Shown here: piece by piece, positions 51,501 through 62,360 of the stretch
Layout: every line of letters starts with the position of its first letter
Numbering within the stretch: position 1 is the stretch's first letter
Assembly (NCBI RefSeq): GCF_019399895.1
Contig: NC_091879.1
Span: 3,613,001-3,677,000 of the forward strand
Length of the DNA: 64,000 nt
Source of the DNA: Cardiocondyla obscurior
Lineage: Eukaryota > Arthropoda > Insecta > Hymenoptera > Formicidae
Direction of reading: 5' to 3'
Position numbers and translations under genes: made by a program
The notes under the pieces: generated by a model
Seen by the model: the letters and a program-made list of their open reading frames with translations, nothing else
Told to the model about the DNA's origin: nothing
Databases searched by the model: none

Positions 51501-53077
51501 TTATTTTGTGAATAATGAGAGCTTTATGCCGCAACGCCTGAATCCCCTCGGCGCTTCGGTCCAGCGCTGCGGAACAATGAGAGCTTCCGCGGCGGCGCGG
51601 CCGTTTCCGTTCGCACTTTTCATCACATTGATGCACATACCGCCGTACTTCTCCGGTCTCGCATCCTACGATCGGCCGTCGAACAAATCGGCGAAACGCG
51701 CGCGGCTAAAATTCCACGAAGGCGCGTATCGCAAAGCTAATTGTTCCCTAATTGGATTTCACGGGCTCCGCCCACGCGTTTGTTCGATATTCGTGTTTAT
51801 ATCGGAACCATTTCTAACCGAAGCAACAAGATATAATTACATTGTTGCAGTCCGATTTATAACCCCACTATTAGCATTGCGCAAAATTATAACGATCTGC
51901 AAAATAGCACGCTTAATATTATAATTACTGATAAATTAATTGGCACTAACAAGGGGGGGGGGAATTAATTAACGTTGGAGCAATCGATAACTCCGTCGAG
52001 CGATAAGGAAATATATTTCTGATATACCCCGACATCGAGAGCCACAACGAAACGTTGGAGCGTTTGCTTTTCTTTCCTCTTTTTGTTTTAAATCTTACCG
52101 TTCGTATACCATTTCCTCGCTTTTTTCTATTACAATGCTATGGTTGACGGTAGCGATTGCGGATCCAATGTAATTTCCGGTACCTGAGGAAATATGATTT
52201 CGGTTATCGAGGGGATTACCGACCATCGGCGGCGCACGTGCACAATAATATCGCGCCGGGGAAAAATAATGAAGAGAAAAAGGGCAGACCTTTCACGTTT
52301 CAACGTCAAACGTTGCGGGTCTGGGCAAATAAGGCTCGTTTCTCCCGGAATTGCTCGGCAATATATCAAATAAAAAAATCGAGAACGCTGCTCGCATATT
52401 TTTCGCGACTTGGGTCGATCCCTTCAGCGACTCGCGGAATCGCCCGGAGGCTTTTCTTAAAATCGTGGAGAGGAAAGGAACTCGCGCCGTGATTTAAAAA
52501 GGCATCCGATCAGTCCTGTGGGTGAAACGCGAGATCGGCCGGGGAAATCCGGTCCCAAATTCGATTTGTCGCGACGTCACTCGATACGCGAAACTGACGC
52601 GGAGAGATTGCGGCCTTTATCCGATTTGTATTTTCCCTCCGAAGCGAATCCGGCGATCGGATACAGATTCTCGGCGGCGGGCGTCATTAAAGTACTCCAA
52701 CCTTCTCGAATTAGGTGTCACTCGACACGCGCCGACGCTTAATTAACGCAAACGCGACGCAAACAGCTTGTTGCTTCACGCACCCGAGCTCTCCGCGCAC
52801 TCCCAACGATTCAAAAAATGCGAAAAACGAAAAGAGGAGAAAAAAAAAAAAAAAAAAGAAAAAACAGTAATCGTCAACAGGGATACTTTTCACCCTTCGA
52901 GTCGGAGACGCCGCGTTTCCTTAATTCCCTTTGTAGCCGCATCTCTGGGGAGTAAATAAAATTAATATCTGGGGTTGGAAGAACGGAGTTACCCTCTTGA
53001 AGCGCGAGGCTTTTTTCCCCGGTAGGTTTCAGATTTATCAAATCTGCGATCGATTTGCTCTCGTTTGACTACAGAAA
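33590..53077. other. 19.5-kb gene-poor region
   Basis: I find no exon with both splice support and protein-like content here. The sequence alternates AT-rich DNA with CpG-rich patches, poly-T/poly-A runs (for example 37,098-37,127) and GA microsatellites (36,630, 43,850). The peptide-precursor exon at 53,078 starts three bases after an acceptor AG, so part of this region is probably a long 5' intron of that gene or an intron of the 32-33 kb transcript. Open frames such as 51,412-51,924 lack any supporting feature. Confidence 0.5.
43500..44110 (+). promoter_or_regulatory. Purine-rich GC island, candidate promoter or 5' UTR exon
   Basis: About 600 bases very rich in GGGAG/GGAGG on the plus strand and CpG-rich at the right end stand in AT-rich surroundings. 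At about 44,073 the sequence GGGCAG|GTTAGTGA could be a splice donor. This fits a first non-coding exon of the peptide-precursor gene 9 kb downstream, but no other link supports it. Long open frames on both strands are expected in such stop-poor sequence. Confidence 0.3.
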
Positions 53078-53493
53078 ATGCGCTCCGCGGCCGTGTGCAT
53101 CGCCTTCGTCCTGACGTACACGAGCGGGTCATTTGTCGCGGGTCTGCGATACATCGATCCGCAGGCGGGAAGCGGCGGCGACATCGGCGACAAACGACTG
53201 GACCTGGCCGAGCCGTCGTGCGACGAGCTGCGCGCAATGTGGAGATACACCAAGAGGCAGAGCAGAGCTGCTAAAACCACCAACGGATACCCGATGTACC
53301 CGTATCCCAATATATGGCCGCGCACAGCAATGTTTCCTGATCGCATTAAATTATCCAGGGAATACACGCGAGGTAAGAATCCTCCCTACGTTCCCCGGAA
53401 CACGAGGTTGCGACGGGACTTGGTGACATCTCCCTGAAAACCTCGAGTTTCGCCCCAGTACAAGTAGATCGCAGAGGTAAAAATAATTAATTT

Positions 53494-53561
<68 letters not shown>

Positions 53562-56206
53562 TCTCTTTCTCTTTCTCGAGTATAAAATAAGTCATTCAAA
53601 GATCTAAGACTACTTAATCGGCTTTGCGCAGATCTCGTCGCTCCCACACGACTGAAGCTGCGAGAAGAGCTAGAAGGTGAGCAAGTCTTTTGCGTAATTT
53701 TTCAACTTGTACGCGCTGATGAATGTGAAACTCCGAATAGCCTCGGGGATTAGATATTTCCCGGAAAAGTCGTCTATAAGGGAAAAATAAGAAGTTACTT
53801 CGCGCGACTCGATAAAAAAAAAAGGAAAAAAAAAGACAAAAATGCTAGTCTTGCAATGCCATCGGCGGTCTTAAGATGCAAATTCGTTCCGCGAACAGGT
53901 GTACGTGTCTTCGTCGGCGTAAAAGGATCCCCGTGTCGTCGTTGGTAAAGCGAGCAGATACGAGGGAAGAAACGCGTGAGTTTCTATCGATTTTATGCAT
54001 CAAGTGGTGCATCGCGCCCCGATAGAGAGTTGCAGACCCGCAGGCGGCAATACCGTCTTGCAAATACGCCGCGACGCACATGTGGGTCAAGCGCGCCACT
54101 TTACTACGCATACGCGCCCGGCACTTACGCTAACGAGTATATACGCCACGGTTCGAGCTAATTATCGAGGGCAACGTTGGTTACCTATCGCTTTGAAGAG
54201 CGATCGCGTTCGCAGGGTTGAATCCCGAGCGCCTCGGGGGCGCATCGACTTCGCCCCTCGGCCGCCGTGCGAGTCCGCGCACCCCATTAACGCCCCCGCC
54301 ATTTAGTTTCCCTCTTCCCTCGTCGCTCTTAACCGTACGAAAACATTTTGCGACACGCTGTTAGTTTTTGAAATCCGGACGCTGCGCTGTTCCGTAGCTG
54401 CCGATCGATTTAACTCGAGGGGGGGTCTATCCGTACAACGTCAGATTTACATTACCACTTGTTCCGCGACCAGTATAGACTTTACGCTGGGAAATATTGG
54501 CCCGGGTGTTCTCGGGAAAATCAATGTTTGTCCAATGGGTAGCCAATATTGTGCTACCAAAGTACGTGCGTGCCGTGACGCCGTTGATCTCGCTTGTTAA
54601 CGATTATGATTATAATAATTCTTCGGCGCGACACGCGACACAACGCGTAAGTTGAGAGAGAGAAAAAAAAAAGAAAAAGAAATTAAAAACAAAGTTTCGT
54701 CTCGATTAACGCTTAATTCGCCAAACGAATCGCGATTGCTAGCTACTACGAAATACCTGACATCTTCGCCCACGCGAAACGTCAGCGCCCTAGCTTTTCA
54801 AAACCCTTTTCACCCATCGAGGCGCAATACACCGGGGCTTCTTGACCTGACGTCACTCATTCCCACCCACGCGGAGAACGCGCGGAAACACACGTATTCC
54901 CGATGATTTTAAGCGATACGTTACGCCGCGGTGGTACGACTGTTATTCCGAAAATCCATCCGCGCTGTTAACTTAAAATAGCTTTCGCTACGTGCCCGAA
55001 GGGTTCTCCCCCGTTGAAATTAATTCTTACGAATCTTAATTAACGGACGAACAAGATCTTCTTCTCTTTACGAGAACAAAGGAGGAAAAAGAATTCAGTC
55101 TGCCCCGGATATTATTCAATTAATACGGAATTTCTTTTGAGGAAGTGCATATCTCTTGCGTTCGAAATATTTATAATAGCTTCTCAGCGAGGACTCGTAT
55201 TATAATGGGAAATAATTAAATAAAAATTACGACTGATTTTTACAATCTTACAACTGGCTTTTATTTTTTTTTTTTTTTTTTTTTTTTTTACTTCCGCGGC
55301 GTTATTGATTTTCACGCGATGAGACAGTTTTGTAAATGCAAGTCGGGAGGAGGTAAATAATTAATAATTCGCAGGAAGACACGGCGGACGGCCGCGTAGC
55401 CGGGCAGCTGGGGGTGCGCCGATTTACGGGAGGATGGTGCACAAGGCGCCGGCAGGAAGCAGATGGCGAAACGCGATGCGAGGTCCATCGCGTTTGAGAG
55501 TCGTCGAGGATCTCTCGCGGCACTTCGGGACCGTGAACACGGGACCATACGCGCCCAACAATAATCGCCGCTTCCGCGTTGGCGGCGGTATCTCGGCACA
55601 AGTTCCTCAATCTGGCAGTTTCGAGGCGCTTAAGAATCTCATCCAGGCCGAGAGAGCACGCGAATTGCAGGTTGATCACTGACTTCTTTTAATTTCCGAA
55701 TAAATGGGAATAAAAACTAAATTAAATAATAATAAAAACTGCGCGAAGAATCGTTTAAATGTGTATAAAAGAATTTCCGTTTCGCAGGAGCAACATCTAG
55801 CCGAAGAGATGGCGGCGAAAAGCGCCGCTTATAGAGACGGTAAAGATCTAACCAGCGAGGAGCAATTGCTGAACAGACAACAATCGCGAAAGCAATTCTC
55901 TAACCCGTTGCCACTTCTAGAAATGACACCAAAAGTCAATTACGATTACAATCAGCGGCGCTATAATAATCCGCCTAACATTGGTCAAGCCTGGTCGGTG
56001 AGTTCTCTTATCTCTATACCAAAGTTAGAAAAGAGTATTCTCAAATCTTTTAATTAAACCTTTCTTGCGTTTTATCGTTTTACAAATTATCGTTTAAAAA
56101 AAAAATAATAATCTAAAATATTAAATGCGATTAAAATATAAATACGAGTTATTTTTTTTTGTTGCAGAGGAGCGGACCTCTTTCGCGAGAATACATGTTA
56201 CCTTAG
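53078..56206 (+). CDS. Secreted neuropeptide-like precursor, complete, five coding exons
   Basis: Exons are 53078-53372, 53632-53676, 55375-55670, 55788-55997 and 56168-56206. All are GT-AG and in phase, giving 294 aa. Residues 1 to about 22 form a signal peptide (MRSAAVCIAFVLTYTSGSF). Dibasic KR sites at residues 39-40 and 59-60 release an 18-residue segment, LDLAEPSCDELRAMWRYT, with a single cysteine. Next come a proline/tyrosine/tryptophan-rich piece (YPMYPYPNIWPR), an Arg/Gly-rich centre, an amphipathic stretch (LKNLIQAERARELQEQHLAE) and the ending LSREYMLP. This layout is that of a secretory-pathway prohormone. From memory it resembles a conserved insect precursor with a CxELRAMWR-KRQSRAA core, possibly the NVP-like group, but that name is unverified. 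The ATG lies three bases after an acceptor AG (53,074), so a 5' UTR exon lies upstream. AATAAA at 56,484-56,489 may end the transcript. Confidence 0.85.
53373..53631 (+). other. Intron 1 of the peptide gene, with a CT microsatellite
   Basis: The donor GTAAGA at 53,373 and acceptor GCGCAG at 53,631 enclose about 80 bases of (CT)n and (CTTT)n at roughly 53,495-53,577. On the minus strand this reads as a spurious Arg-Glu repeat protein. Confidence 0.8.
53677..55374 (+). other. Intron 2 of the peptide gene
   Basis: Donor GTGAGC at 53,677; acceptor TTCGCAG ending 55,374. The intron includes an A/G-rich run at about 53,810-53,840 and poly-T at about 55,263-55,290. No further exon was recognised. 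Confidence 0.75.
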
Positions 56207-59200
56207 TATGCTGCGAACTGTTGCGAAAGAACGGTACAAATCCGAAAACTGCCGCATGCATACTAGTGTCTGAGACTGTTTCCGCAGCCGATTGCGTCTG
56301 TCGACGAAGCTACGAGCGCGAGAATAAGCGAGGCTCACTTCGACGATCGCGTGCATTTTGAAAAAAAAAAAAGAAAAAAAACACCCGTGGCTCCTACATC
56401 TCCACACGAATCTTTAACTCTTTCTGTCAACAACACGTAAGTACAAAAATCAGAGAATTTAATTCAATGCCGGCTGCGAAAGAAATAAACGATTCTCCTA
56501 ACACCGATGCTTTCAATCCTGAATTTAAAAAAAAAAGAAAAGAAAAGAAATTAATTCTGGAAAAGAAAATATGTATCAAAAACTGATGACTTCTACTGGC
56601 AACGAGTTAACAGTTACGAAAAGCTACGTATCGGAAAATCGTGCGCACACCTCCATTTCAAATAGAATTAAATTTAAAATTAAATATTAAATGCATGAAA
56701 CAAATTTTATTTACACATTGGGTGAATTTTGTATATAATATGCACGTATAATTTTCATACTCGCGTACTGTTTTGCATAACGTCAAAGCGAATAATTTGA
56801 TATAAAGCGATCCCGTTAGAATTGGATTTTAAGATGCTCTGTTTGAAATTTGGTATTATTTATAAATGAAAACTGCACGTGATAAGAGTTGATTTTGCTT
56901 GATATTAATTTAATTACAATTATCGGTTACATATTTTAATTTGTTAATATAGTTTTTTTTTTTTTTAATATACATTTATTCTTATAATTTAGATAAATAT
57001 AGAATAAAATTATATTATTTGTTTTCGACTCTTCTAGTCTGATTTAAATACAAATTTTATTTTAAATTTGTTGTTAAAAAGGGGTTCTCGATAATTCGAC
57101 TGAAAGAGGAATATTCGTTGCATGACTCGATACTCAATTTAAATGCAGCAAACTATTCTCGGGGATGTTTGCATATGAATATTTTGCAGCTGTGCCAAAT
57201 AAAATGCCGCATCCCCGCTTTTTTTCCTAAATATATAAAAAAAAAAAAGAAAAAAAGATAAAAACGATACGTGGACAATAAACTAGTAAGACTTATATCT
57301 AACAATTTTTGACATTGTACATTAATTTAAATGTAAGAAACTCTAGTATATTCTTCGATAATCCATCAAGATTATTATATGTGCCGATATATATTGAAAA
57401 CGAAAGACAATAATTATTCTTAAGAAAAGGTTTGCGCGTACAATATATATCTGTGTTCTTAATACGAATATGGCTATAAATTCCGATAAAAGAGAAAAAA
57501 GAAAAAGGGAGAAAAAGAAAAGATGGTATTATTTCTGATCGCTTATTAAACAAGATTAAGACAAAAGCTTTTTGCGAATCTTGCGAGAGTTGACACTAAT
57601 TGTACGTGCAAGCAACTTTACATCTTGACCCTTAAATGTATAAATGTTCACGTACACGTAAGAACAAAAAGACAACGTGAATTCAGTGTACGTCTTTCAA
57701 TATTTTATCTATAAAATTTAAAATATTTACTAATTTGTAATTTTAACCCTTCCAAAGAGGAAATGTAATACTTGCAATTGAACAAACACAATTAAGGGTT
57801 AAAGAACGAATCTCTTAATGACAATAAATGTAAAAGTTTCTTGTAATTCTATATAAAAAGGAAAAAAAAAGTTGAAACTACGTAGGACAGCTATTTGTGT
57901 GGCTTACTCCGTAGCTCTCATGCTGAAGAATAACCACTTTTAGCTTTCGTAGTTCATACAAGGGACATAAATACAACAAAAAAAAATATGCTGGATATAA
58001 TTATTGCATATAATTTGATATTTAAATGACGGCTCCGAAGGGGAAAACTTTATACTTGTATATTTGAATACCACATATCTATGTGCACGTATATATATTA
58101 TTATTATCTACATACACGAACACGAATGCACTAACATATCACATGATCCCTTGATTCCCATTTTCTCTTGAGATATTTTATATACTATGTTACGTGCGAT
58201 TATATTCACAGCTACGTCCGTTTTCACGGTAGTAGCAAGTGCGAATATAAGCATATATACTTTTCAGCAAAAGTTTCATAACGTTAAATACAGTTAAAAT
58301 CGAAAGCCAAGCATATCAATTTTCGTAAAATAATCATTACCTTTTAATAAAATTTTTTAAACTGAAAATAAGTATTTAATTCCTTATTTTGCATATACCA
58401 TAAGTCATTATAACTTAACGAAAAAGAAAAAAAAAAATTAAAAGAAATGCTTTCCTTTCTTTATTTAACAATTTATATTTCGTTGCAAATAATTTAATTT
58501 ATTTTTCTGTTAACTGTTGCATTAATGTCACGGTTATTGAATAAGTTACAAATTATTCAATCGGCAAACAGCTTGAATTAACTCTTCGATCAACCCCCCG
58601 CTCGTCGTGAAAAAGGTTTCACACAAGAAAGGTTTCTTCAAGAAAGGCTGTTACTTACAATATCGTAGATTATTTTAAAACACTGTCGTTAAGGCTGAGG
58701 TTCTTAGTTGAGACCCAGTGCCTGAATATTACAAACTAGGGACATTAGATCGAAAAATTTCGAGATTAGAATTTAAGCGAGCTGCAAACTTAATTTTTTT
58801 TTTTTTTTATTGAAATATTAAAGATATTTATATTTGTAATAATTTATTTTAAACAAATTTCAACATCCACAATAATCTCTCTTTTACACAAAAAAAAATT
58901 TATACGTACAAGTGCATTATTACTTGAATTTTACTGTTATCGCACGTAACTTCTCTAATAAGAATAAAATATTCTGAATAAAATATTAATCAAATAATAA
59001 ATTTTATTTCGATTAAAATGATGCAAGAGGGAATACGCAGCGGCTTGAATACCTTCTCTCGAAACTTTGGAAACCTCACAGTGTGCTTACCTATATTTTA
59101 TTATGATATAGAAAAAAAAAAAAGAAAAAGAAAAAGAAAAAAAAGATAAAAATTGCCAAATATATAATGACAATAAATCATAGGTAATATTTTAAAACAG

Positions 59201-60986
59201 GAGAGAGAAAGATAATCTTAAATACGTTGCATTCTGTAATTAAAACGAAAGACTTGCATATTGTTTAAGATATATAAGTGTCACTCTTATATATTTACTC
59301 TCCTATACGTATACTATAATATATGTACAACACGCATCCAGGCACACTCACACATTCTCAAAGAAACATCCTGTATACACACGTGCACACGCTTGTGTGC
59401 GTGTATATACATATATGGACATATATATATAGTATGCACATGATTCTCGTGCATCTATTCGATAAATTTAACTAGACTACACTTTATCATCGTACTTGAC
59501 GTAGAAAACCTTAATATTATTATAATTTTACATATATACTAACCACCCGCAGGATTGACACAGGCTGAATATATAAATAAAGGCTCGAGCTGCAGTAGAA
59601 CGCTTTAAAGGAGAAGTGAATATAAGTGAATTTTTATATAATTGTTTCTTTAAAACGTTTTCTTGTAGGCTCGAGCCTTTTCCCTACGTTCAGATCCTGG
59701 CTGAATCAATCAGATAATTAGAAGATTGCGAGCAGAAATGACAGACAATAATTAATGGTAAAATATATTTAATATTAAAAGCTCGTAGAGTTAAGGTAAT
59801 GAAAGGAAATTGAAAAAAAAAAAAAAATAAAAAATTAATAAAAAAAAAAGTATTTAAAAAAATAACAGAGAAACTAAAACATATATTTACGATAAATGTA
59901 CAATTGCTTCTTCCAGCACTTCAACATATCTCTATCAAGCGTATACTAATTTTAAATTTAAGATTTAATTTGCGCATGCATCTGCGTGTGTGTATGTGTG
60001 CGAGGGTGTCCGCGCGTGCGTGTGTGTTCCGCTTCTTTATCACAGTGCATTGATTTTTATTTATAATAAGCGTGGAAATATTTTGGAATAAATAGAAGTG
60101 TACCGAAGTTCTTTAATTATTCTCTTTGTATATTTTAAAATAATGTAGTTTTCAAACTAAAAAAATTACTTGCGCGCAATTTATTTATTTAATTTTTTTT
60201 TTTTTTTAGATAACTAATTACGATTGCGTTATTTATGTATGGACGAAAGATTTAGTTAGAAAAATAATTGCGTGTAACTGCGTTCGTATGCAAATGCATT
60301 TTTAATATAGATATGTATTTGAATTGTACCCGTTAATAACAACGCTTATGCATAAACGCATTAACGTTACGTTAAAGCGGAGGCACTTAATTTACTTCAT
60401 AGATTAAGCAATAATTGTTATTTCGTTAAAGTATAGATCTGTATTCTTGAAAAGACTTTACGGCTGTTCCGTTATTGGATTTTTATTAGTTTCATAACGT
60501 ACAAAGTTCCAGATCAATTATGTGAAATCGTTAAATGCTTATTGCTATGTATTAAGCTGATTCTCGCTATATATAAATTACAAATATATGTTATATAAAT
60601 TAATTGCTAGACTTTATTGTTGTAAATCGAAATGTATACATGTAAAAAAAAAAAAAAATTACATTTAAAGGAGTTAAACAAAATTAGTTAAAAGATATTA
60701 TTATATACATCTAGACGATGCCGTATAATTTAAATATAGGCAAAATTTGATTTCTAGTCAATATAAATTAAAAAATGTAATGCGAACAGATTCCATATAT
60801 TACAAATGAATGTTATATGTATATACGAGGTAAAACATTTAAAACAGGTTCCCTTCTTCTCCAATTATCTAGAAATTAATTTTTCCATGCAAATCAATTT
60901 TTTTTTTAATTATTAACATTATAATGTCATTTTGTTCAAATTTACACGACAAAAATCTATCTTTAACTGTTTTACAAGTAGTCCGT
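56207..60986. other. AT-rich 3' UTR and intergenic DNA
   Basis: Begins as the 3' UTR of the peptide gene (AATAAA at 56,484-56,489, more near 57,000 and 57,196) and continues as about 4.5 kb of AT-rich DNA with A/T homopolymers and TA- or GT-rich simple repeats (for example 59,985-60,030). The only structured element seen is the hairpin at 59,579-59,680. Confidence 0.55.
59579..59680 (+). ncRNA. Pre-miRNA-like hairpin (candidate)
   Basis: The left arm (AAAGGCTCGAGC, 59,579-59,590) pairs perfectly with the right arm (GCTCGAGCCTTT, 59,669-59,680). After one bulged G at 59,668, pairing continues for about 23 more positions, with two mismatches and several G-U pairs, to about 59,613/59,645, leaving a loop of about 31 bases. 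The total of about 102 nt and about 35 bp of stem fit an animal microRNA precursor. The 3' arm shares GGCTCGAG with the 3' end of miR-375 as I remember it, but the seed differs, so it is not miR-375. Strand is arbitrary, because an inverted repeat folds on either strand. A small palindromic transposon remnant is the main alternative. Confidence 0.4.
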
Positions 60987-61325
60987 TCAATTTATTGGTA
61001 GGATCGCATAATTTATATAAAAATGTAAATTTCTGTAAAACCCACAAAAACGTTTGTGTGACATCTCTATATTAAAATTAAATTCCTCCTCTGGATCTAA
61101 CGACACGATGTCATCGCCGATATCACGATTAGCAGTCCATTTCATTTTACTGGGAGAAAAAATTTCAGAACTAGACCTACAATTGAAAGCAGCTGTTAAG
61201 GTGTATCATAAAAAATATTACAGTAATTAGATTAATTTTCTTAGCACAACATAAAATTAAAGCTTACCTTTTGTTCCACATAAAAGTTTCATCAAGTTTT
61301 CAATGCTTTTTTTCACAGGTAACAT
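60987..61325 (-). CDS. Two-exon minus-strand frame of 87 aa, likely the 3' end of a larger, possibly decaying gene
   Basis: Exon 61,325-61,268 begins MLPVKKSIENLMKLLCGTK and ends at donor GTAAGC. A 75-bp intron leads to exon 61,192-60,987, which continues in phase through MKWTANRDIGDDIVSLDPEE and FNFNIEMSHKRFCGFYRN to TGA. AATAAA at 60,990-60,995 overlaps the end. The acidic/hydrophobic composition and correct splice signals suggest genuine coding sequence. The ATG at 61,325 is simply the first in frame after an upstream TGA; the protein-like sequence further upstream in other frames suggests the true gene was longer. No family was recognised. It could be a small functional gene or the surviving end of a pseudogene. 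Confidence 0.45.
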
Positions 61326-61876
61326 ATGTGATGCTTTGCTGATTCACACCAGTGCTCACCATCTCCCAAAAAGCAATATTTCTTTCATGTTGTTTCATTC
61401 ACAAGATCCTACAACTTCTGTATTGGCTCTAATTCACCATCCTTGCTACATGGTAATATTCTCGGTAATATTTCACTGCTTTTGTATACTCCTATTGCTC
61501 TATCAGAAGTATTAGTTAAAAAATAAGAATATTATTCTGCAAATTGTACTCTCACTGGACTGTTTTCTCATCAATGCAGGTCATAATATGGGTCTCCTTT
61601 TATTTAACATCCTAGTTACAGTGAGGAATATGCATCCTTGTGTATCATCGATCTCCTACAAAAAAGATAAAAAATTTAGGGTATGTACATAATTATTTCA
61701 TTATTAAACTAATAATATTTTAATCATACCTCTGGATAATGTTAACTAAATAGCTCTATAAAAAAATATTCGTACACATTTTTCTTGATAAAAGCATAAA
61801 GCCCAAGATCTCGCGGTGTTTTATCATTATTAACCAATAATTCCAAGTTTATTTTATCGTGTAATCCAGTTTGCAT
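61326..61876 (-). pseudogene. Protein-like fragments in shifting frames, probable pseudogene
   Basis: Reading leftwards, a 44-aa frame starts at ATG 61,876 (MQTGLHDKINLELLVNNDKT...) and stops at 61,742-61,744. A consensus intron (61,729-61,656, donor GTATGA, acceptor TTTTGTAG) follows that stop. The next exon reads EIDDTQGCIFLTVTRMLNKR in one frame and RRSMIHKDAYSS in another. Further left come YKSSEILPRILPCSKDGELE and, after in-frame TAG and TGA codons, KKYCFLGDGEHWCESAKHH, which meets the 87-aa frame with a one-base shift. Intact splice sites plus several stops and shifts indicate a once-functional gene. DKTPRDLG recalls an ankyrin-repeat loop, but this is weak. Confidence 0.4.
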
Positions 61877-62200
61877 TTTTAATTATTTACAAGCCACAAT
61901 CCGTGATATAACCATAACCTTAAATTCGCAAACTTGGCGGGCTCCACCTGCCGAGCTGCGATCAGCTGTGGCCATGTTCACTACTTTACTAACTTCGCCC
62001 CAAAATCTCTAACGGTCAGTCTTATTGCGGAGCTTCGGGAGTGCGGACGTATCGCTAATCGCTCCGCAATTACGCGTATTTTCAATCGCGGATAGGATAA
62101 TCTCGCTTACGAAAAAGTGCCGACGCTGTCGACTTCACTTGTCGATAATCCACTGTCGTTCTTTCAGTCGTTCGTCTCTCGAGTGATAAATAAAGCAGAG
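61877..62200. promoter_or_regulatory. Probable divergent promoter
   Basis: The region lies between the minus-strand gene fragments and the plus-strand kinesin and is locally more CpG-rich than its flanks. It has no clear TATA box. Sharing one promoter would fit the head-to-head arrangement, but this is inferred from layout alone. Confidence 0.35.
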
Positions 62201-62360
62201 CAGTATAATACAGTGTCAAGTAATTCTAAGCTACAAGACGTCAGGATAATTCAGAATACTGCCATGAAAGGAAGGAAGGAAGGAAAGAAAGAAAGAAGGA
62301 AGGAAGGATGGAGGGAAATAACCTACCCTGCCCTAACCTAACCGAAAGCTACAAATATGA
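62100..62360 (+). other. Candidate 5' UTR exon of the kinesin gene
   Basis: A perfect donor GTAAGT at 62,361 closes a likely non-coding exon that could be spliced to the kinesin start exon at 63,580. The exon contains short upstream ORFs, one starting at ATG 62,263 that runs through a GGAA/GAAA repeat to TAA near 62,341. Another ATG, at 62,357, would overlap the main start out of frame after splicing. Confidence 0.4.
62266..62320 (+). repeat. GGAA/GAAA microsatellite
   Basis: Repeated GGAAGGAAGGAAAGAAAGAA-type tetranucleotide units lie within the candidate kinesin 5' UTR exon. Confidence 0.85.

Noticed and set aside
51412..51924. 170-aa plus-strand ORF with a real ATG
   Set aside because: No domain, no signal peptide, no splice context and an equally open opposite strand; composition like surrounding non-coding DNA.
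53351..53647. Arg-Glu repeat proteins on the minus strand
   Set aside because: Artefact of the CT microsatellite in the peptide-gene intron.
57872..57957. Second possible hairpin (AACTACG...CGTAGTT)
   Set aside because: Only seven to nine paired bases at the base and large asymmetric internal loops; much weaker than the 59.6-kb hairpin.
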